Shown here: positions 12,443-23,149 of the stretch, in pieces
How the letters are laid out: every line of letters begins with the position of its first letter
Position numbering within the stretch: the first letter of the stretch is position 1
DNA from: Celoporthe dispersa
Lineage: Eukaryota > Ascomycota > Sordariomycetes > Diaporthales > Cryphonectriaceae
Length of the DNA stretch: 64,000 bases
Direction: 5' to 3'
Assembly: GCA_016584495.1 (NCBI GenBank)
Contig: WAID01000008.1
Span: 717,426-781,425 of the forward strand
Notes under the pieces: generated by a model
What the model was told of the DNA's origin: nothing
The model's input: only the letters and a program-made list of their open reading frames with translations
Databases searched by the model: none
Position numbers and translations under genes: made by a program

Positions 12443-12489
12443 TCAGGGGTGCCGAAAAGGGGGGGTGCCGAAAAGTACCCCCTGCGACT
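12443..12489 (-). repeat. Right terminal inverted repeat of the pogo-like element
   Basis: Perfect 47-bp inverted match to the left end, followed directly by TA. Confidence 0.9.
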
Positions 12490-12491
12490 TA

Positions 12492-12748
12492 CTACATTGA
12501 AGTTTTGAGGCTGACATTCGCGAACAGAGTTTCATAAAGCTAGACATGGAGACGAAGAGCAATTAGAAACTATTAAGGAGTTATTTTCGAAGACCATGGC
12601 CAAAATTGGAGACACCATTGAACATCTCCAAAAATACCACAGCGCCCGGATAACGGCCAAATCCCAGCGCAACCGAGAGGCCATGCGCTCAATGGACAAC
12701 GCATCGACCAAGCGGATACTAATGAAAAGTCAGGACCCTTTTATTTGA
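12492..12748 (+). pseudogene. 3' part of the transposon-interrupted frame, coiled coil
   Basis: Directly after the transposon, the plus strand encodes a long helical stretch, roughly LETIKELFSKTMAKIGDTIE and then HLQKYHSARITAKSQRNREA, ending in a TGA at about 12748. Its Lys/Arg/Glu heptad-like pattern fits a coiled coil. It is probably the same gene as 10140-10632. Function unknown. Confidence 0.4.
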
Positions 12749-12845
12749 GAATATCGTTCGTTCTTATTGAGGTATATATTAGCTGGAAACCTAGATTCTA
12801 CCTTCAGATTAAATTTCTGAAATTATCACACTAGCTGCCATAACA

Positions 12846-14244
12846 TTATGAGTATATATAGCATAATGGACTGTTTCCTAATGTGTTCAGAACTTGTGCG
12901 ATAACCACATTTGGCGCATTCACCCCCAAGTTGATGATATCTGTCTTCAACGTATCCCTGCTCGGCGGGTTATTGAGCAGTGTAATTGTCCCAGCAATAT
13001 CTTCCGACTCGGAAGGATGCAACGCTTGCCAAATCCAGTATATGTGGTCCACCATCGCATGGTGGAAGAAAAAGCTCGGGTCGTTGATCGAAGAGAATAA
13101 GTCAGAGGCCTCGCCACCAACCGACATATGTCCCGTGGCATGCATGCCGAGAAATAAGTCGGCAAAACGCCCTTGAAGTTCATTCTGGAACGATAATATG
13201 CTTTCAGACGCGTCGCCGATCGTGACGTTTAAGAGATTGGTCGGTGTAAACCAGGTCGATGTAACAAAGCTACTCAAGTCACGGCTCAAACAGCGCGGGT
13301 TGTAGCCCAAAACACCGTCTGGACTGGGATTGGGCTCCATGCCAGCCATGCCTGGGGATACCGGACCGAGGTGAACCGTCATGCTGAAGTACTTGTGTCA
13401 GATGGAGCGCATCTAGAAGAAGTCTCTCATTTTCTTCTAAAGACTTCTCGCAGGCTTGATTTTGCTTACTTGATAAAAGGCCCACTCATCACGCAACCTC
13501 CTCCCTCTCCAGAAGGCAACCAGATGTTGCCGGTGCCAGAAAAGACTTCCATTATGAGCGACAAAAGATCCGTCGCCGCTCATACTAGTATCGCTGCCGT
13601 CAAATAAGGGAGACTGGCTGAGGTTTTCTGCGTACGCAAACCAATTCCAGTACGGTTGATATCCTTGATATCCGCATTCTTGACGAAGAGCATTCTCGTA
13701 AGCCCAGACAATATAACGATGCCAAGTAAGAAAATTGCCCTGATATTTTTATGATTGACAAAGTTAATGCGTAACCACCTTCTTTGAACTGTAGTGGAAA
13801 ATGAATGGAAGCATACCGTGCCATGAATAGTCAGCGTCTGGTTGATGTGGACGGCTACAAAGTCATCATATCTGTTTCTGGCGCCGGGCGCAAAGGTTGG
13901 GTCCGATCTGGAAGGTAGCTTTAGAAGACACTGTACGGCACTAATGTACGCCTTTTTCTCAATTGAGGTCAAAGAAGCCCTGGATATTCCGCATTAGTCT
14001 TCAAGATACGATTGAGTGCATATCAGTAAAGATGTTGTTCGTACCAGTCTTGGCGGATGGCAGCGTTGGAAAGATGGCAAGTCTTCTTACTTGCCGTAGA
14101 GTTCGCTGCCGCTGTTTGTAAAGCGGTGGTCGCTTGGACTTGGAGTTGAGCTAAAGTGTCTACGTCACCAGCTCTGGCAAGTAGCCGAGCACACAGCCCA
14201 CTTGCAAGAACATTTGCGACAACGGCGATATGGCCAACACGCAT
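12846..14244 (-). CDS. Secreted tyrosinase, single homopolymer frameshift
   Basis: Type-3 copper oxidase that hydroxylates monophenols and oxidises o-diphenols. The start at 14244 gives a signal-peptide-like N-terminus (MRVGHIAVVANVLASGLCA). CuA is spread over exons: YDDFVAVHINQTLTIHGTGN then FLTWHRYIVWAYENAL, giving the three His ligands. YWNW follows. CuB is clear: GMHATGHMSVGGEASD then DPSFFFHHAMVDHIYWIWQ. The C-terminus NAPNVVIAQVLNTLGNSPLC and a Tyr-rich tail fits short secreted fungal tyrosinases of about 380-400 residues. Introns are canonical (for example 13457 to 13383). The frame breaks once at an A4 run on the plus strand (13540-13543); three A would restore HNGSLSGTGNIWLPSGEGGG. 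All copper ligands are intact. Confidence 0.85.
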
Positions 14245-14923
14245 GTTGACAGCTGAGGATGGCGTGAGAGTTGATGCCTGGGAATCGACAAAAGCTTTTG
14301 TCTGTAGCAAAAGATTGAAAGCTGAAGAAACAAAAGGATGTATAGAATGATTCTTGCTTTATTTCTATATAATAATTAAGTACTAGATCTTTTATGGTAA
14401 CGGCTTGCCATGTTGGCTAGCTTGTGGACTATCTACTGAAAATCAGAGTTTAGGATTGCGGAGCTCCTTTGAATGAATCCGAGATGGCCAAGGATATCCA
14501 AGTATTTACAGCGCTTATGCAAATAAGATTTTAAGGTTCCACATATATGCAGAGTATTACACTAAAGGGAAGCTACTAAGTGTTAAATGGCAATATGTCC
14601 TAGCTTCTGTTGAGCAATAATGTAGGAAGTGTTCTTAATTTTTCCGCCTTCAAGTTGTATAGTAACAGCGCTTTAGCTTGCAAGCAGATAAGAGAAGTTC
14701 CATTATTAAGCTAAAATGAGAATTCCTACTTTCTCTTCCATGGTAGCGTTGTAACTACGGATTACAGGCAAGCTCCGAAGTCGATCACTGGCGATCGGAA
14801 GAATATTGTAAGTGAGAACTACACGCTTGAAACATTCGTTTTTACGTATTGTTTTATAATGTGTGAGGTGCAACGGAACTCAATTGAAAGTTATAGAAGG
14901 AAAGAAAAAAAGAAAGGAAGGAA
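14245..14923. other. Intergenic, AT-rich
   Basis: It contains the upstream region of the tyrosinase gene and then AT-rich sequence without a recognisable gene. Confidence 0.3.
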
Positions 14924-15020
14924 GCCAGCTAATCTTTGGCTGAGGCTATCTAGAAAAAGGCTGCTGGCTGAACCGTGCACGGCCTAGGGCCAGTGAGTCA
15001 CTGGCCGTCGCACACAATCA
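14924..15020 (+). repeat. 98-bp direct repeat, copy 1, with internal palindromes
   Basis: About 98 bp beginning GCCAGCTAATC and ending CACAATCAG, repeated in the same orientation at 15799-15896. It contains two palindromes, CCGTGCACGG and GGCCAGTGAGTCACTGGCC, and follows a purine-rich (GAAA) run in both copies. Confidence 0.8.
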
Positions 15021-15149
15021 GTCGAGTATAGCCAGTTCTTCTCGAGTCCAATTAATATTATAGATATGATCGGCGCTTATAAACAGCTGGGAATGGACTT
15101 CTTTTGAGACATTGAGATAATATTCGATGAATGCAACAACGACTTTGCT

Positions 15150-15640
15150 CTACTACATATGCCAGATGTCGTTGGACCGCTAGAGCCGGACAAAGCCGCG
15201 TACTCGGTTAATGACATTGAGAACTCTTTCCCTTTCCTGCGTCAGTGTGTCAAGGAGAACTTCCGCTTGACTCCAGTGTTTATTATGCCTCTAGCAAGGC
15301 GAGTCATGACCACCCAAGGCATCGTCGTAGCCGGACGTCAAATCCAACAGGGAATATGTTCTAGAATTTCCCTACAAACGACCACTATAAGCTGGCTACT
15401 AACGCTGATGCTTGAATACAGACCTCAGTAGCTATATACAACCACGCCTTCCACTACAACCGCGAGATATGGGATGCCGACCACAACGTCTTCAGGCCGT
15501 CGCGTTGGGACGAGCCCGAAGCGGCGAAGCGAGCTCGCTATTTGATGCACTTTGGCCTTGGTGGCCGCCAGTGGATCGGGAAGACGGTAGCGCATATCCA
15601 CATATACTTATAAACTCGCCAGCACATTGTTGCGCTTGTT
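15150..15640 (+). pseudogene. C-terminal P450 fragment lacking the heme cysteine
   Basis: Two coding pieces can be read. The first ends with FPFLRQCVKENFRLTPVFIM, containing the ExxR motif (KENFR). The second begins TSVAIYNHAFHYNREIWDAD, continues NVFRPSRWDEP, and ends HFGLGGRQWIGKTVA. The heme loop should read GGRQCIGK; here the ligating Cys is replaced by Trp (TGG). The N-terminal two thirds are absent and the donor site after the first piece is not canonical. It sits between two 98-bp direct repeats. It is unrelated in motif style to the P450 at 4.8-6.9 kb. Confidence 0.75.
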
Positions 15641-15798
15641 CTATTTCGAGCTTCCAGACCCGCAAAAGAGGGAGAGCGTGATGCGTAGCGACTTCATCGG
15701 CTAAGTCTTTGGATTGGTCAGCGTGGGCATCAGTATGTGAACTCTGGAGGGAAAGAAATGAATATGCGCTACAGAAGAGCAGGAAAGAAAGAGAGACT

Positions 15799-15896
15799 GC
15801 CAGCTAATCTGGCTGAGGCTATCTAGGTGGTGGCTGCTGGCTGGCAGGGCCGTGCACGGCCCCAGGCCAGTGACTCACTGGCCCTCGCACAATCAG
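15799..15896 (+). repeat. 98-bp direct repeat, copy 2
   Basis: Second copy of the 14924-15020 repeat. It keeps the GGCCGTGCACGGCC and GGCCAGTGACTCACTGGCC palindromes and is slightly more GC-rich than copy 1. Confidence 0.8.
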
Positions 15897-16036
15897 CGAT
15901 ATCAAAAGGCCTTTATTGGTAACTGCCAAGATAAGGACTTGTAAAGAGAGATGTTCGCGGTTCAGGATAACCCTTAATTATAACTCCTCATTTCTATTTA
16001 TTAATTTTGTTTCCTTTCAAATCAGCTTAAAAGCTC

Positions 16037-17715
16037 TTAAGATTCAATATCCATTATATGTGGACTAGAATCGCCTTTAATCTCCAGAAGCTGCTGAAAT
16101 GTCTCCTTGATAGTAGTCTCGAACGGCGTCCATTGTATGCCTAGATCCTTCTCGACTCTGCTCGATCACTGATTATCAGCCTAGCTGCGCGATGACTAGC
16201 AAATGTAGAGAAAAGAAAAGCGGCGGGCGGCGGAGGGGGAAACGGAAAAAGGAAAATTACCGCGCCGAGGAGTAGCCGTAGTGGTTCACCTGCTCTTCGG
16301 CCGAAGGCAAGCGATGAGCCTGCCCAGGAAATAGGCGAGCTATCGTTCGTGCCGCATTGGGCTGGCTGAAAGGGCTTCCGACAGTCAAATAACGCTTCCC
16401 CCGAGAAACATCGGTTTCGGCAGCCTCGACGTGGCAGAGGGCACAGTCTTTGACGTCGACGCAGACCTGCAAGACGGAAAGGGGAATGAGGAAGATGAGT
16501 TTGGCGTTCACCACTTATACCCGAGTGATTCCTGGCTTCTTGTAGGTATAAAACTTACATACGCGGGCGTCCTAGGCATTTCGCGCGCATCAATTAGTCG
16601 GTCGAGAACCCGGCCTATCCAATTCGCACAAATGCGTATCAGCTCATCTGCTTCTCTCATATAATTCTTTTTCTTTTTTTTTCTTTCTATTTCTCTGGAG
16701 AAACCCGCTGGCGAAGATTAGGAAGTCTGTAATTACTGGATTGGTTGATGTCGGCCATCGAAGTGAATGGCTGAAGAGGCTTGCCGAGAATAACAGGCGC
16801 AACGATGCTGTAAGAGCCCAAGGAAAGCTAACACATTAGTCGGTGATGCGTCCGAGGTGGAGGGCTAGGGCGTAGCTGTGCTTGTGGAAGGGAGGTGGAA
16901 GAATATTAGGGCAACTCGCCTGGTGATTGAAAAGTGCGGGTTTCGCGTCCTTGCGAAGTCCCAGACGGCCTGCTCAGCAAATCTGCCACCCAGTGTCAGT
17001 ATATAGGCCGTGCCCAGCGTCAGGCCAGTTCAGATGGATGCGTAGGTCTCACGTCTTGCTTGCTAGGTATACAAAATGCTTGTCCGTTGATGCTACCGCC
17101 TCATCCCATTGCACTGGGTTCCAGTCATCCTCAGAATAAATGTGCTAAAATGACCACGGCAGATGTTAATGAAGTCTCTCACTTCCTAAAAGCATCAAGT
17201 GATAGACAAGCCTTACCCCCGGTCGAGGGTCTAGATGAGGAGATGTGACAGCAGCGAATCTATCTCCTATTAGCTCAGACACAAATCTTGACTCTTCCCA
17301 TGGGGCTTTCCATCCAGACTTACGAGCTCGTATAGATGAATTTGCGGATCGTATCTGCCTTCATCGCCGACTCCAGCACGGACAGCGCGCCCTTGCGCGC
17401 GGGTATAAGCATATCTCTTTCATTATTCTCGAACGTGAAGTTGAAAGGGCTCGCTGTATGGAAGACAACGTCGGCGCCCCGGACGGCGCCGTCGTATGCA
17501 CCGTCCTCCTGCATGTCCTGGACCACCACGAAGTGGATCTGGCCCTGTTCCAAATGCTGGGGGTAGAGACTGCCCCAGGCGTCGGCCTTGGCCCGGGACC
17601 GGACCGCTGCTATCACGTGGTAGCCCCTTTCGAGCAACAGGAGAATGATTTGGGTCGCCAGGAACCCGGAGGCGCCTGTTACTAATGCTCTCGGGATGTG
17701 CGTGCTCTGAGCCAT
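16037..17715 (-). CDS. NAD(P)-dependent ketoreductase of the Gre2/dihydroflavonol-reductase type
   Basis: Extended-SDR reductase that reduces ketones or aldehydes with NADPH. The start MAQSTHIPRALVTGASGFLA (17715) gives the cofactor loop TGASGFLA; an upstream in-frame ATG at 17895 lacks this typical N-terminus. Exon 1 ends FIYTSS at 17324. Later exons read YSEDDWNPVQWDEA, the catalytic HFVYLASK (YxxxK), IVAPVILGKPLQPF, WIGRVLDRLIDARE, VCVDVKDCALCHVEAAET and, last, DLGIQWTPFETTIKETFQQL to a stop at 16037-16039. About eight exons are needed and every junction keeps frame, so the gene looks intact. One intron (near 16920) uses a GC donor (AG|GCGAGT). Neighbouring genes are a dead P450 fragment and a dead VEP1-like reductase, so it may be a survivor of an eroded cluster. 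Confidence 0.82.
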
Positions 17716-18150
17716 GATCGAAGCGAAGCATCCTAAGCCTTTGAGCGATGAGGTTGTGGCTGAGAAAATCCTCCTGCGGAGCGCTACACCTGATGGCTTT
17801 CTCTTTCTCCTCATGGAGAAGTGGGCCGGATCCCCCCTCTCATTCGGCAGATCTCGGCTTTGAGCATCACGATAGTCACCCTTCCTCCTCGTCATGTAAT
17901 CCCCTCATGCCTTGGCATGTTCTTCGATAAGCCCTTCGTGTGGCAGTCCCCGTGGTTGAGTTCAAGACCCACAGTAGCATCCTTGCAACTGCGCCGACTT
18001 GGTGTCCTTACGGGTCAAATGAATTTTTCCGGAGCGAAGCACCCGGCAGCTTAGGCATTCTTGTTATCACTACGTATAGTGTGGAAATAGAACTATGGAA
18101 CCAAACTATAACAATTTCTCCAAAGTCAGGTTATGCCAAACACTACCGGC

Positions 18151-19233
18151 TTAAATTTGCGGAGCCATGCGCATCTTCACAAACTCGTCAGACTTCCAAA
18201 ATCATCTCTGTTGAATCCACAAAGCCAAAGAACCCCATCTTACGTAGCTTGGCGTCGCCGAGAACAGAAGACCATGCTGTCGAAATCGCTGCGTCCGCGA
18301 ATCCAAAAATCCGATCAACATCTCCCAAGTCGGTGCTGACAAGGTTATGCTCAGTAGCAACCTGATGCCAAGCTTCCTGAACTTCTTTAGACTTGGCTCA
18401 CTCAGTAAGCTTGCCCAACTCCTTCTGAACGGTAGCGTATACAATGAGCGGATGCACCAAATTCATAGCTGCGTCAGGCGCGGCGCCAGGGATCCAAGAT
18501 GGGCGGGTAGTATTCCAACCACAGTTGTGCTGTTGGCAAAAGGCTTTCAGAACGTCCTCCTGGTCATAGTAGAAGTTTGGCTCGAGCAGAACGCGCAGGT
18601 CGCTTTCTTCCTGCGGTGTGAGCATAGGGCCAAGGTGGGCACCGTAATACTTAGCTCCAAGTTATAGCAAAATGCGCTTCAGAATAGCAGAGGCAGCTGC
18701 AAGAGCTTCGAGAAACTTGCTAAGGAGCGTTTCGAAGCTGATCAGTAACTCATTATGTGATGCGCTACCTACGTCTTTGGTCCACGTACTGTTCACCTTC
18801 ACCAACTCTTCAGCAGCGCTCCAAATCGATCCGCCATCAGATGGCTTGGGCTAGATATATGCCGAGAAGAAGACATAATCCGCTCGAATGTCTCTTTTGC
18901 GCAATTCTTCAGCAATCGCCTTGGGTTCCTAGAGGAGGTCCAAGGAAACGTGTTCGACGTGCGACGGCAGTTCGATGTTGGGTGGTCTGCGCGACATGGC
19001 GTATATTTTTGTCCAGCGCTTGGGATCCTTGCAAAGCGCATGCAACTCCAAAAAAAGCAAATGTGAGTCATATGGCCAATGGGACTTAAAAAGATAGACC
19101 TCACCATATGTGTTCCAGAAATGCCATTTGCCCCTGTGATAATGGCTGTAAGCCCGTTGTCCGTGTGGGGGAAAATAGGAAGACCATGATAGATCCCGTC
19201 AGACTGGATCGTCAATGTCTGTCGTGAAGCCAT
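18151..19233 (-). pseudogene. VEP1/PRISE-like NAD(P)-dependent reductase, pseudogene
   Basis: The start MASRQTLTIQSDGIYHGLPI is followed by the cofactor motif AIITGANGISGTHM, then, after an intron, LCKDPKRWTKIYAMSRRPPN, ELPSHVEHVSLDLL, EELRKRDIRADYVFFSAYI, LGAKYYGAHLGPMLTPQEES, LEPNFYYDQEDVL, NTTRPSWIPGA and KMGFFGFVDSTEMIL. This order matches the progesterone 5-beta-reductase/iridoid-synthase-like (PRISE) family. In-frame stops stand at 18929-18931 (TAG), 18851-18853 (TAG), 18662-18664 (TAA) and 18398-18400 (TGA); all are one C-to-T step from Gln or Arg codons. A small frameshift near 18220 precedes the final VKMRMAP. It is inactive as written, with a RIP-like mutation pattern. Confidence 0.8.
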
Positions 19234-20280
19234 TTGTTAAACGTTGAACAGTATCGAATGATGAACAATGTCGATGTGGTAGTGGGAGTATACCAGAGAG
19301 CAGGGTTGATACAAACAATAGCCTGCTGGCGCATATTTATTCTATGCATCAATGATGTAACATATTATAAATCATAGCTTCTTACAAATCACTGCTTTTG
19401 AGAATGGAACGATGTCTGTGCATTAGAGCCGACCTATTCTCACTGATCGTAGTGAAGGCTCGGGACGTTTCCGAAACCTAGCATGACTGTGGATAACTTG
19501 ACGCTTTGAATTGAATAACGCATGAATAAAGGTTTTTCTCGGCGGATTTGACTTGCAAATCTTGAAAGAGCAGTGCTCTACATAGTACATTGCATCGGGG
19601 TAAAAAAGGCATCGGGGGCAAATGTTCGAAATTATAGCTTTGAGTACAATTTTAATTCTCAATCAACATTACACATTTTACCTCACTTATAACGTACAAC
19701 TTTTCGAGAATGAATTCGATGCTTCGCCACTGGCGGTACCGGCTAAAATATACTTCAACTGCAGACCAACTTCAAAAACACGAAGAGCTTCCAGAGTAAT
19801 AATATACGCTGCGTTTATTATCGATATAGCTATATCCTCCATCAATAACGCTATCTACATGGCCGAGAAGATAAGATCGGATGCTTAAAGACTATGCTGG
19901 TCGCTGCCCATAATAGCAAGTCCCTCGGGTTGCGCCAGTCGAGCACTGCAATAGCAGACGATAGCCGGGGCACGGCTGTTCAAGCATTGTCTAATGATTC
20001 TGCAGCTCCATTAGGCTGTAATAAAGCACGATATTTCTCTGTGAGCGCGGAAATAGCCTTCGATGCCGTTGATCGGATAGGTACCACTCGTTTGTAGAAT
20101 GGATGCTCGCGAGTTCTAATTCAATGCATGCGATGCTTAGGAGGAATGAGAATCAGACGAGGAAGTTATCATCTATATGCTAGCGAAATATCTCGATGAA
20201 ATTACAGCCATCTATAAATTGAATTGAGGTTCTCCATGAAGCTCAGCTCAAGTGCTTGTGGACTCAGAGGGAGTGATTGC
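19234..20280. other. Intergenic, no gene recognised
   Basis: It holds the upstream region of the VEP1-like pseudogene and the 3' flank of the 20281-22056 gene. An 88-codon frame at 19622 has no recognisable motif. Confidence 0.3.
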
Positions 20281-22056
20281 CTAGAACGAGATATCTGAGT
20301 CATAGTAAACATCCTCCTCAGTAGTCGTATCCTCCTCCTGCGATCCTGAAGAGGAGTTATCTTTGATGGGCCATTTGTCCAAGCTTTTCTGTTGCTTATC
20401 CGACAACCTGAACCTCCCTTCGAACGCCTCTCGAACAATCTTCCGAGTCCTGTATCTGAAGATTTGACGATGTGATACAACGAATAAAGCTGCATTATAA
20501 GCCTTGTTGGCGCTCTTGGCATCCGAGTTGGATTCGCCTTGGAGAAACAGATAGACAAGTCGAAAGGCTGAATCTCGCGCGAGACTTTTGGCTCCCGAGA
20601 TTGATCGCCTCTCATCCGGATCCCAATCGTCCTTGCCTCTTCTCATGTCGTCGAGAATATGAGAGATCTGACGTCCGGCCACCACATCGATAGAGAGGCG
20701 TTTGAGACTAGCGTAGAGGACATGGTAGTCAGAAAGTCGGGTTGGCATACGGCGAAAGAAATGCCGAAACCCGTGGTCCACCGCGTAGCTGATCACTTCG
20801 TAGAAGGGTGTGTCTTCATCGTTCCCGTGCTTGCTCCTAGCACCCTCTGGATCAAGTACAACAGCGTTGTTCTCCGACGCTGCCTCAGGTGGATCCTTGG
20901 ATTTGACTTGACCATCATCCAGATCCTCCCATTTGGAATATAAGTCTTCTGGTAACATCTTTCCTCTTTCAACCTTTCGAACCACCAACTTGTCTTCCCC
21001 AGCATCATACTTGACAATAGCACACCCACCACCTTGGTTCACCACATTGACGAGCTTAGTAATCAGTGCTACCAAAGTCTTGAGGTCGCTCTGGCTGGCA
21101 TCCTCCCATCTCTTGATTCTCATCTTTACATCTTCGACCCGTGGCTCCTCAAATATGCCCCTATTATGATATGCTCGCACAAGCTGAGAAGTTTGTGATG
21201 CCCACAGCTGCGGCAAGACCTCATGCATTCCTATCTCCTTGTTGAAGACGCGAGTCTTGATTTCGAGAGTTGATTCGTGTGGTGTTATCCGGCCTTGCTC
21301 CCGGATTGCTAATTTGGACCCTGCGAGTGTGGTGACATGGGCTTCATCACTCCTAGACAGGGACAAGCTCTCGAAAATGCCGGAAAGGCTGGCGATTCTT
21401 TGCTTCTCGTTGCTAGAAACTGGTATCTCTGAGTCAACGTTGACATAGCCGTCTGCTTCGTACCGTACGATGAATTTCAGGCCACCAAAACGGTACGAGA
21501 TGATCCTGTGGTGACCGGTACTATCGCAGATCTGATTCGTGGTGTATGCTTTTTCGAACTCATGACCAAAACCTCTGAAATCGTGCGGTCCAATAACCTC
21601 GCTGGTCGCAGTCTCCTCCCGACAGAACAACGCGGTCCTCCCTATGATCTCGAGGTTGATGGTAAATGTTTCGAGTCCATTCTTGGCCACGCTCGGATTG
21701 ACAAATGACAAGAGTTTGCGAATATTGTTCCGATCGGTCACAACATCAACAGATCGCATATTGAACGAAGGATCCGCGATATAGACTGCGCGAAACAGGG
21801 GCTCGAGAGGACTTCCGGGATGGCGAGCCGCATTTTGAGCGATGTAGACGAGACCCGAATCCTTATTAAGTCGTTGAGGGGTCTTAGGAGGGTGCCAGAG
21901 AGACGGACTGCCGGGAACAGCGATGGTAGGTGTTGCTTTCTCAATCCAGTTGTAGGAAGACAGGTGCTTGACATCTCTGATTGACGCTGTCGGGGGAGTG
22001 TCAAGGCTTTGGAGACTCGTGCGAGAGATCTCAGCTATAACACTGTTGAGTGCCAT
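20281..22056 (-). CDS. Conserved fungal protein of unknown function (591 aa)
   Basis: One uninterrupted exon of 591 codons from the ATG at 22056 (MALNSVIAEISRTSLQSLDT); an in-frame ATG at 22185 would add 43 residues of less typical sequence. The text pattern (SSYNWIEKATPTIAVPGSP, GLVYIAQNAARHPGSPLEPL, FRGFGHEFEKAYT, HHRIISYRFG) is one I associate with a widespread Pezizomycotina family often labelled 'geranylgeranyl pyrophosphate synthetase' in automatic annotation. No prenyl-synthase DDxxD motif is visible, so I do not accept that label. The C-terminus is Ser/Glu/Asp-rich (SSGSQEEDTTTEEDVYYDSD). It is long and free of stops in a region where neighbours are decayed, so it is probably expressed. 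No signal peptide or clear membrane helix is seen after the 22056 start. Confidence 0.75.
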   Translation of the reverse strand: MALNSVIAEISRTSLQSLDTPPTASIRDVKHLSSYNWIEKATPTIAVPGSPSLWHPPKTPQRLNKDSGLVYIAQNAARHPGSPLEPLFRAVYIADPSFNMRSVDVVTDRNNIRKLLSFVNPSVAKNGLETFTINLEIIGRTALFCREETATSEVIGPHDFRGFGHEFEKAYTTNQICDSTGHHRIISYRFGGLKFIVRYEADGYVNVDSEIPVSSNEKQRIASLSGIFESLSLSRSDEAHVTTLAGSKLAIREQGRITPHESTLEIKTRVFNKEIGMHEVLPQLWASQTSQLVRAYHNRGIFEEPRVEDVKMRIKRWEDASQSDLKTLVALITKLVNVVNQGGGCAIVKYDAGEDKLVVRKVERGKMLPEDLYSKWEDLDDGQVKSKDPPEAASENNAVVLDPEGARSKHGNDEDTPFYEVISYAVDHGFRHFFRRMPTRLSDYHVLYASLKRLSIDVVAGRQISHILDDMRRGKDDWDPDERRSISGAKSLARDSAFRLVYLFLQGESNSDAKSANKAYNAALFVVSHRQIFRYRTRKIVREAFEGRFRLSDKQQKSLDKWPIKDNSSSGSQEEDTTTEEDVYYDSDISF

Positions 22057-22789
22057 TATCGGCAACCTGACATGTAAGATTGGATGATCCCAAGATAAAA
22101 TTATGCACCACTCAAAGACAGTTGACACTGAAAGATTAGCTATAGATTGTGATCCTAAAGGCTTCAAGGTTGGCAGAAAAGGCAATGCATTAAGATAGAT
22201 ATATTAAGTATCCCTTAATCATTTCTTGACTTTGTGCTGCTAGCAGCACTGGTATGCTCACCATCATAGTAGCTTAGTAACACTAGCTTGTCTAACGATT
22301 GATAGCTAAGTAAGTAGTTTTGCAATCTTAATAGTGCAAGTGATATCCATTCATATACTACTATGCAAATCACACTAGGCTTGTCTCGGTGAAATTGCTT
22401 GTACTACATTCATATCGACATGCTAATAGTTTACAATAGAAAGACAGAAGATGTCATCAACATGCCACTGGTTTACCTAGATAAAACGCATTTCGTTTGC
22501 GAGGGTTTTAGGCTGACTGGCCAAACACTAGAACTGTAGCTTCTAAGCTTTCTATGCTGATAATTGATAAGCTAGCGATCGTAGAACTGTCTTAGTACAA
22601 TCAATGACCCTCACTTGCCTCACAAGCCTCCCAGTGTCTCCCTTGTTTATGCAAACTTACTGGAGCATTCCAAATCATGATTCATTAGCAGTAATAATCC
22701 TTGTTTCTTTCTAGACTAAGGGAAAAGTATCAATAAATGACGAGTTAGTTCATATGATAGTAATACATCTTTGTGTAATCATGTTAAAT
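22057..22789. other. Intergenic, AT-rich
   Basis: Upstream region of the 591-residue gene followed by AT-rich sequence. No gene is seen. Confidence 0.3.
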
Positions 22790-22829
22790 CAAGAAAAATT
22801 TGGCAACTCGAAGCAACCCTCCTCTAAGA

Positions 22830-23090
22830 GCATCAACCATTTCATCTCGCTGCACTAGATCATTGTATGTGGTGACCAATTGTCGGGCAAGAGTTCGGTG
22901 CTGGGAACCATTTCTGGGGTATCCTTTCCCATCAAGAGCAACCTTTGTACGCGCTTTCCCACAGAGCTTGCTCTACAGCAGGCTTCCCAAGTTGGTATCA
23001 GCGTCTCCATTGTTCCTTATCACTCGCAAAGCAACTCAGAAAAGAAATGTCTTGCTGGCTTCCACACAGACTTTAAGGATTGAGAAAGGT
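22830..23090 (+). pseudogene. Dynamin-family GTPase N-terminal fragment
   Basis: The plus strand encodes IIVCGDQLSGKSSVLGTISG, a dynamin P-loop (GxxxxGKS), followed by VSFPIKSNLCTRFPTELAL (the CTRFPT switch-I motif typical of fungal dynamin-like proteins), then EKKCLAGFHTDFKD and a TGA. A TAG precedes the P-loop. The fragment covers only the first part of the G domain and runs into retroelement sequence after about 23090. It is a truncated relic, probably of a subtelomeric dynamin/Mx-like gene. Confidence 0.7.
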
Positions 23091-23149
23091 ATTATTAAAA
23101 AGATCTCATCTATCTCTCCACTGGACCAACCATTTACTAAACCAAAACA

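Larger units (their letters stand above)
10633..12489 (+). mobile_element. pogo/Fot1-type DNA transposon with 47-bp TIRs and TA target duplication
   Basis: The element is 1857 bp. Perfect 47-bp terminal inverted repeats occupy 10633-10679 and 12443-12489, beginning AGTCGCAGGGGGTACTTTTC. The TIR itself contains a tandem copy of CTTTTCGGCACCCC. TA flanks both ends (10631-10632 and 12490-12491), the target duplication expected for Tc1/mariner/pogo elements. The interior encodes a decayed transposase with an N-terminal helix-turn-helix. The perfectly matched TIRs contrast with the many stops inside, so the body has been mutated more heavily than the ends. Confidence 0.88.

Noticed and set aside
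20281..22056. Prenyl diphosphate synthase identity for the 591-residue protein
   Set aside because: No DDxxD-type motifs are visible, so the common database label is not supported by the sequence.
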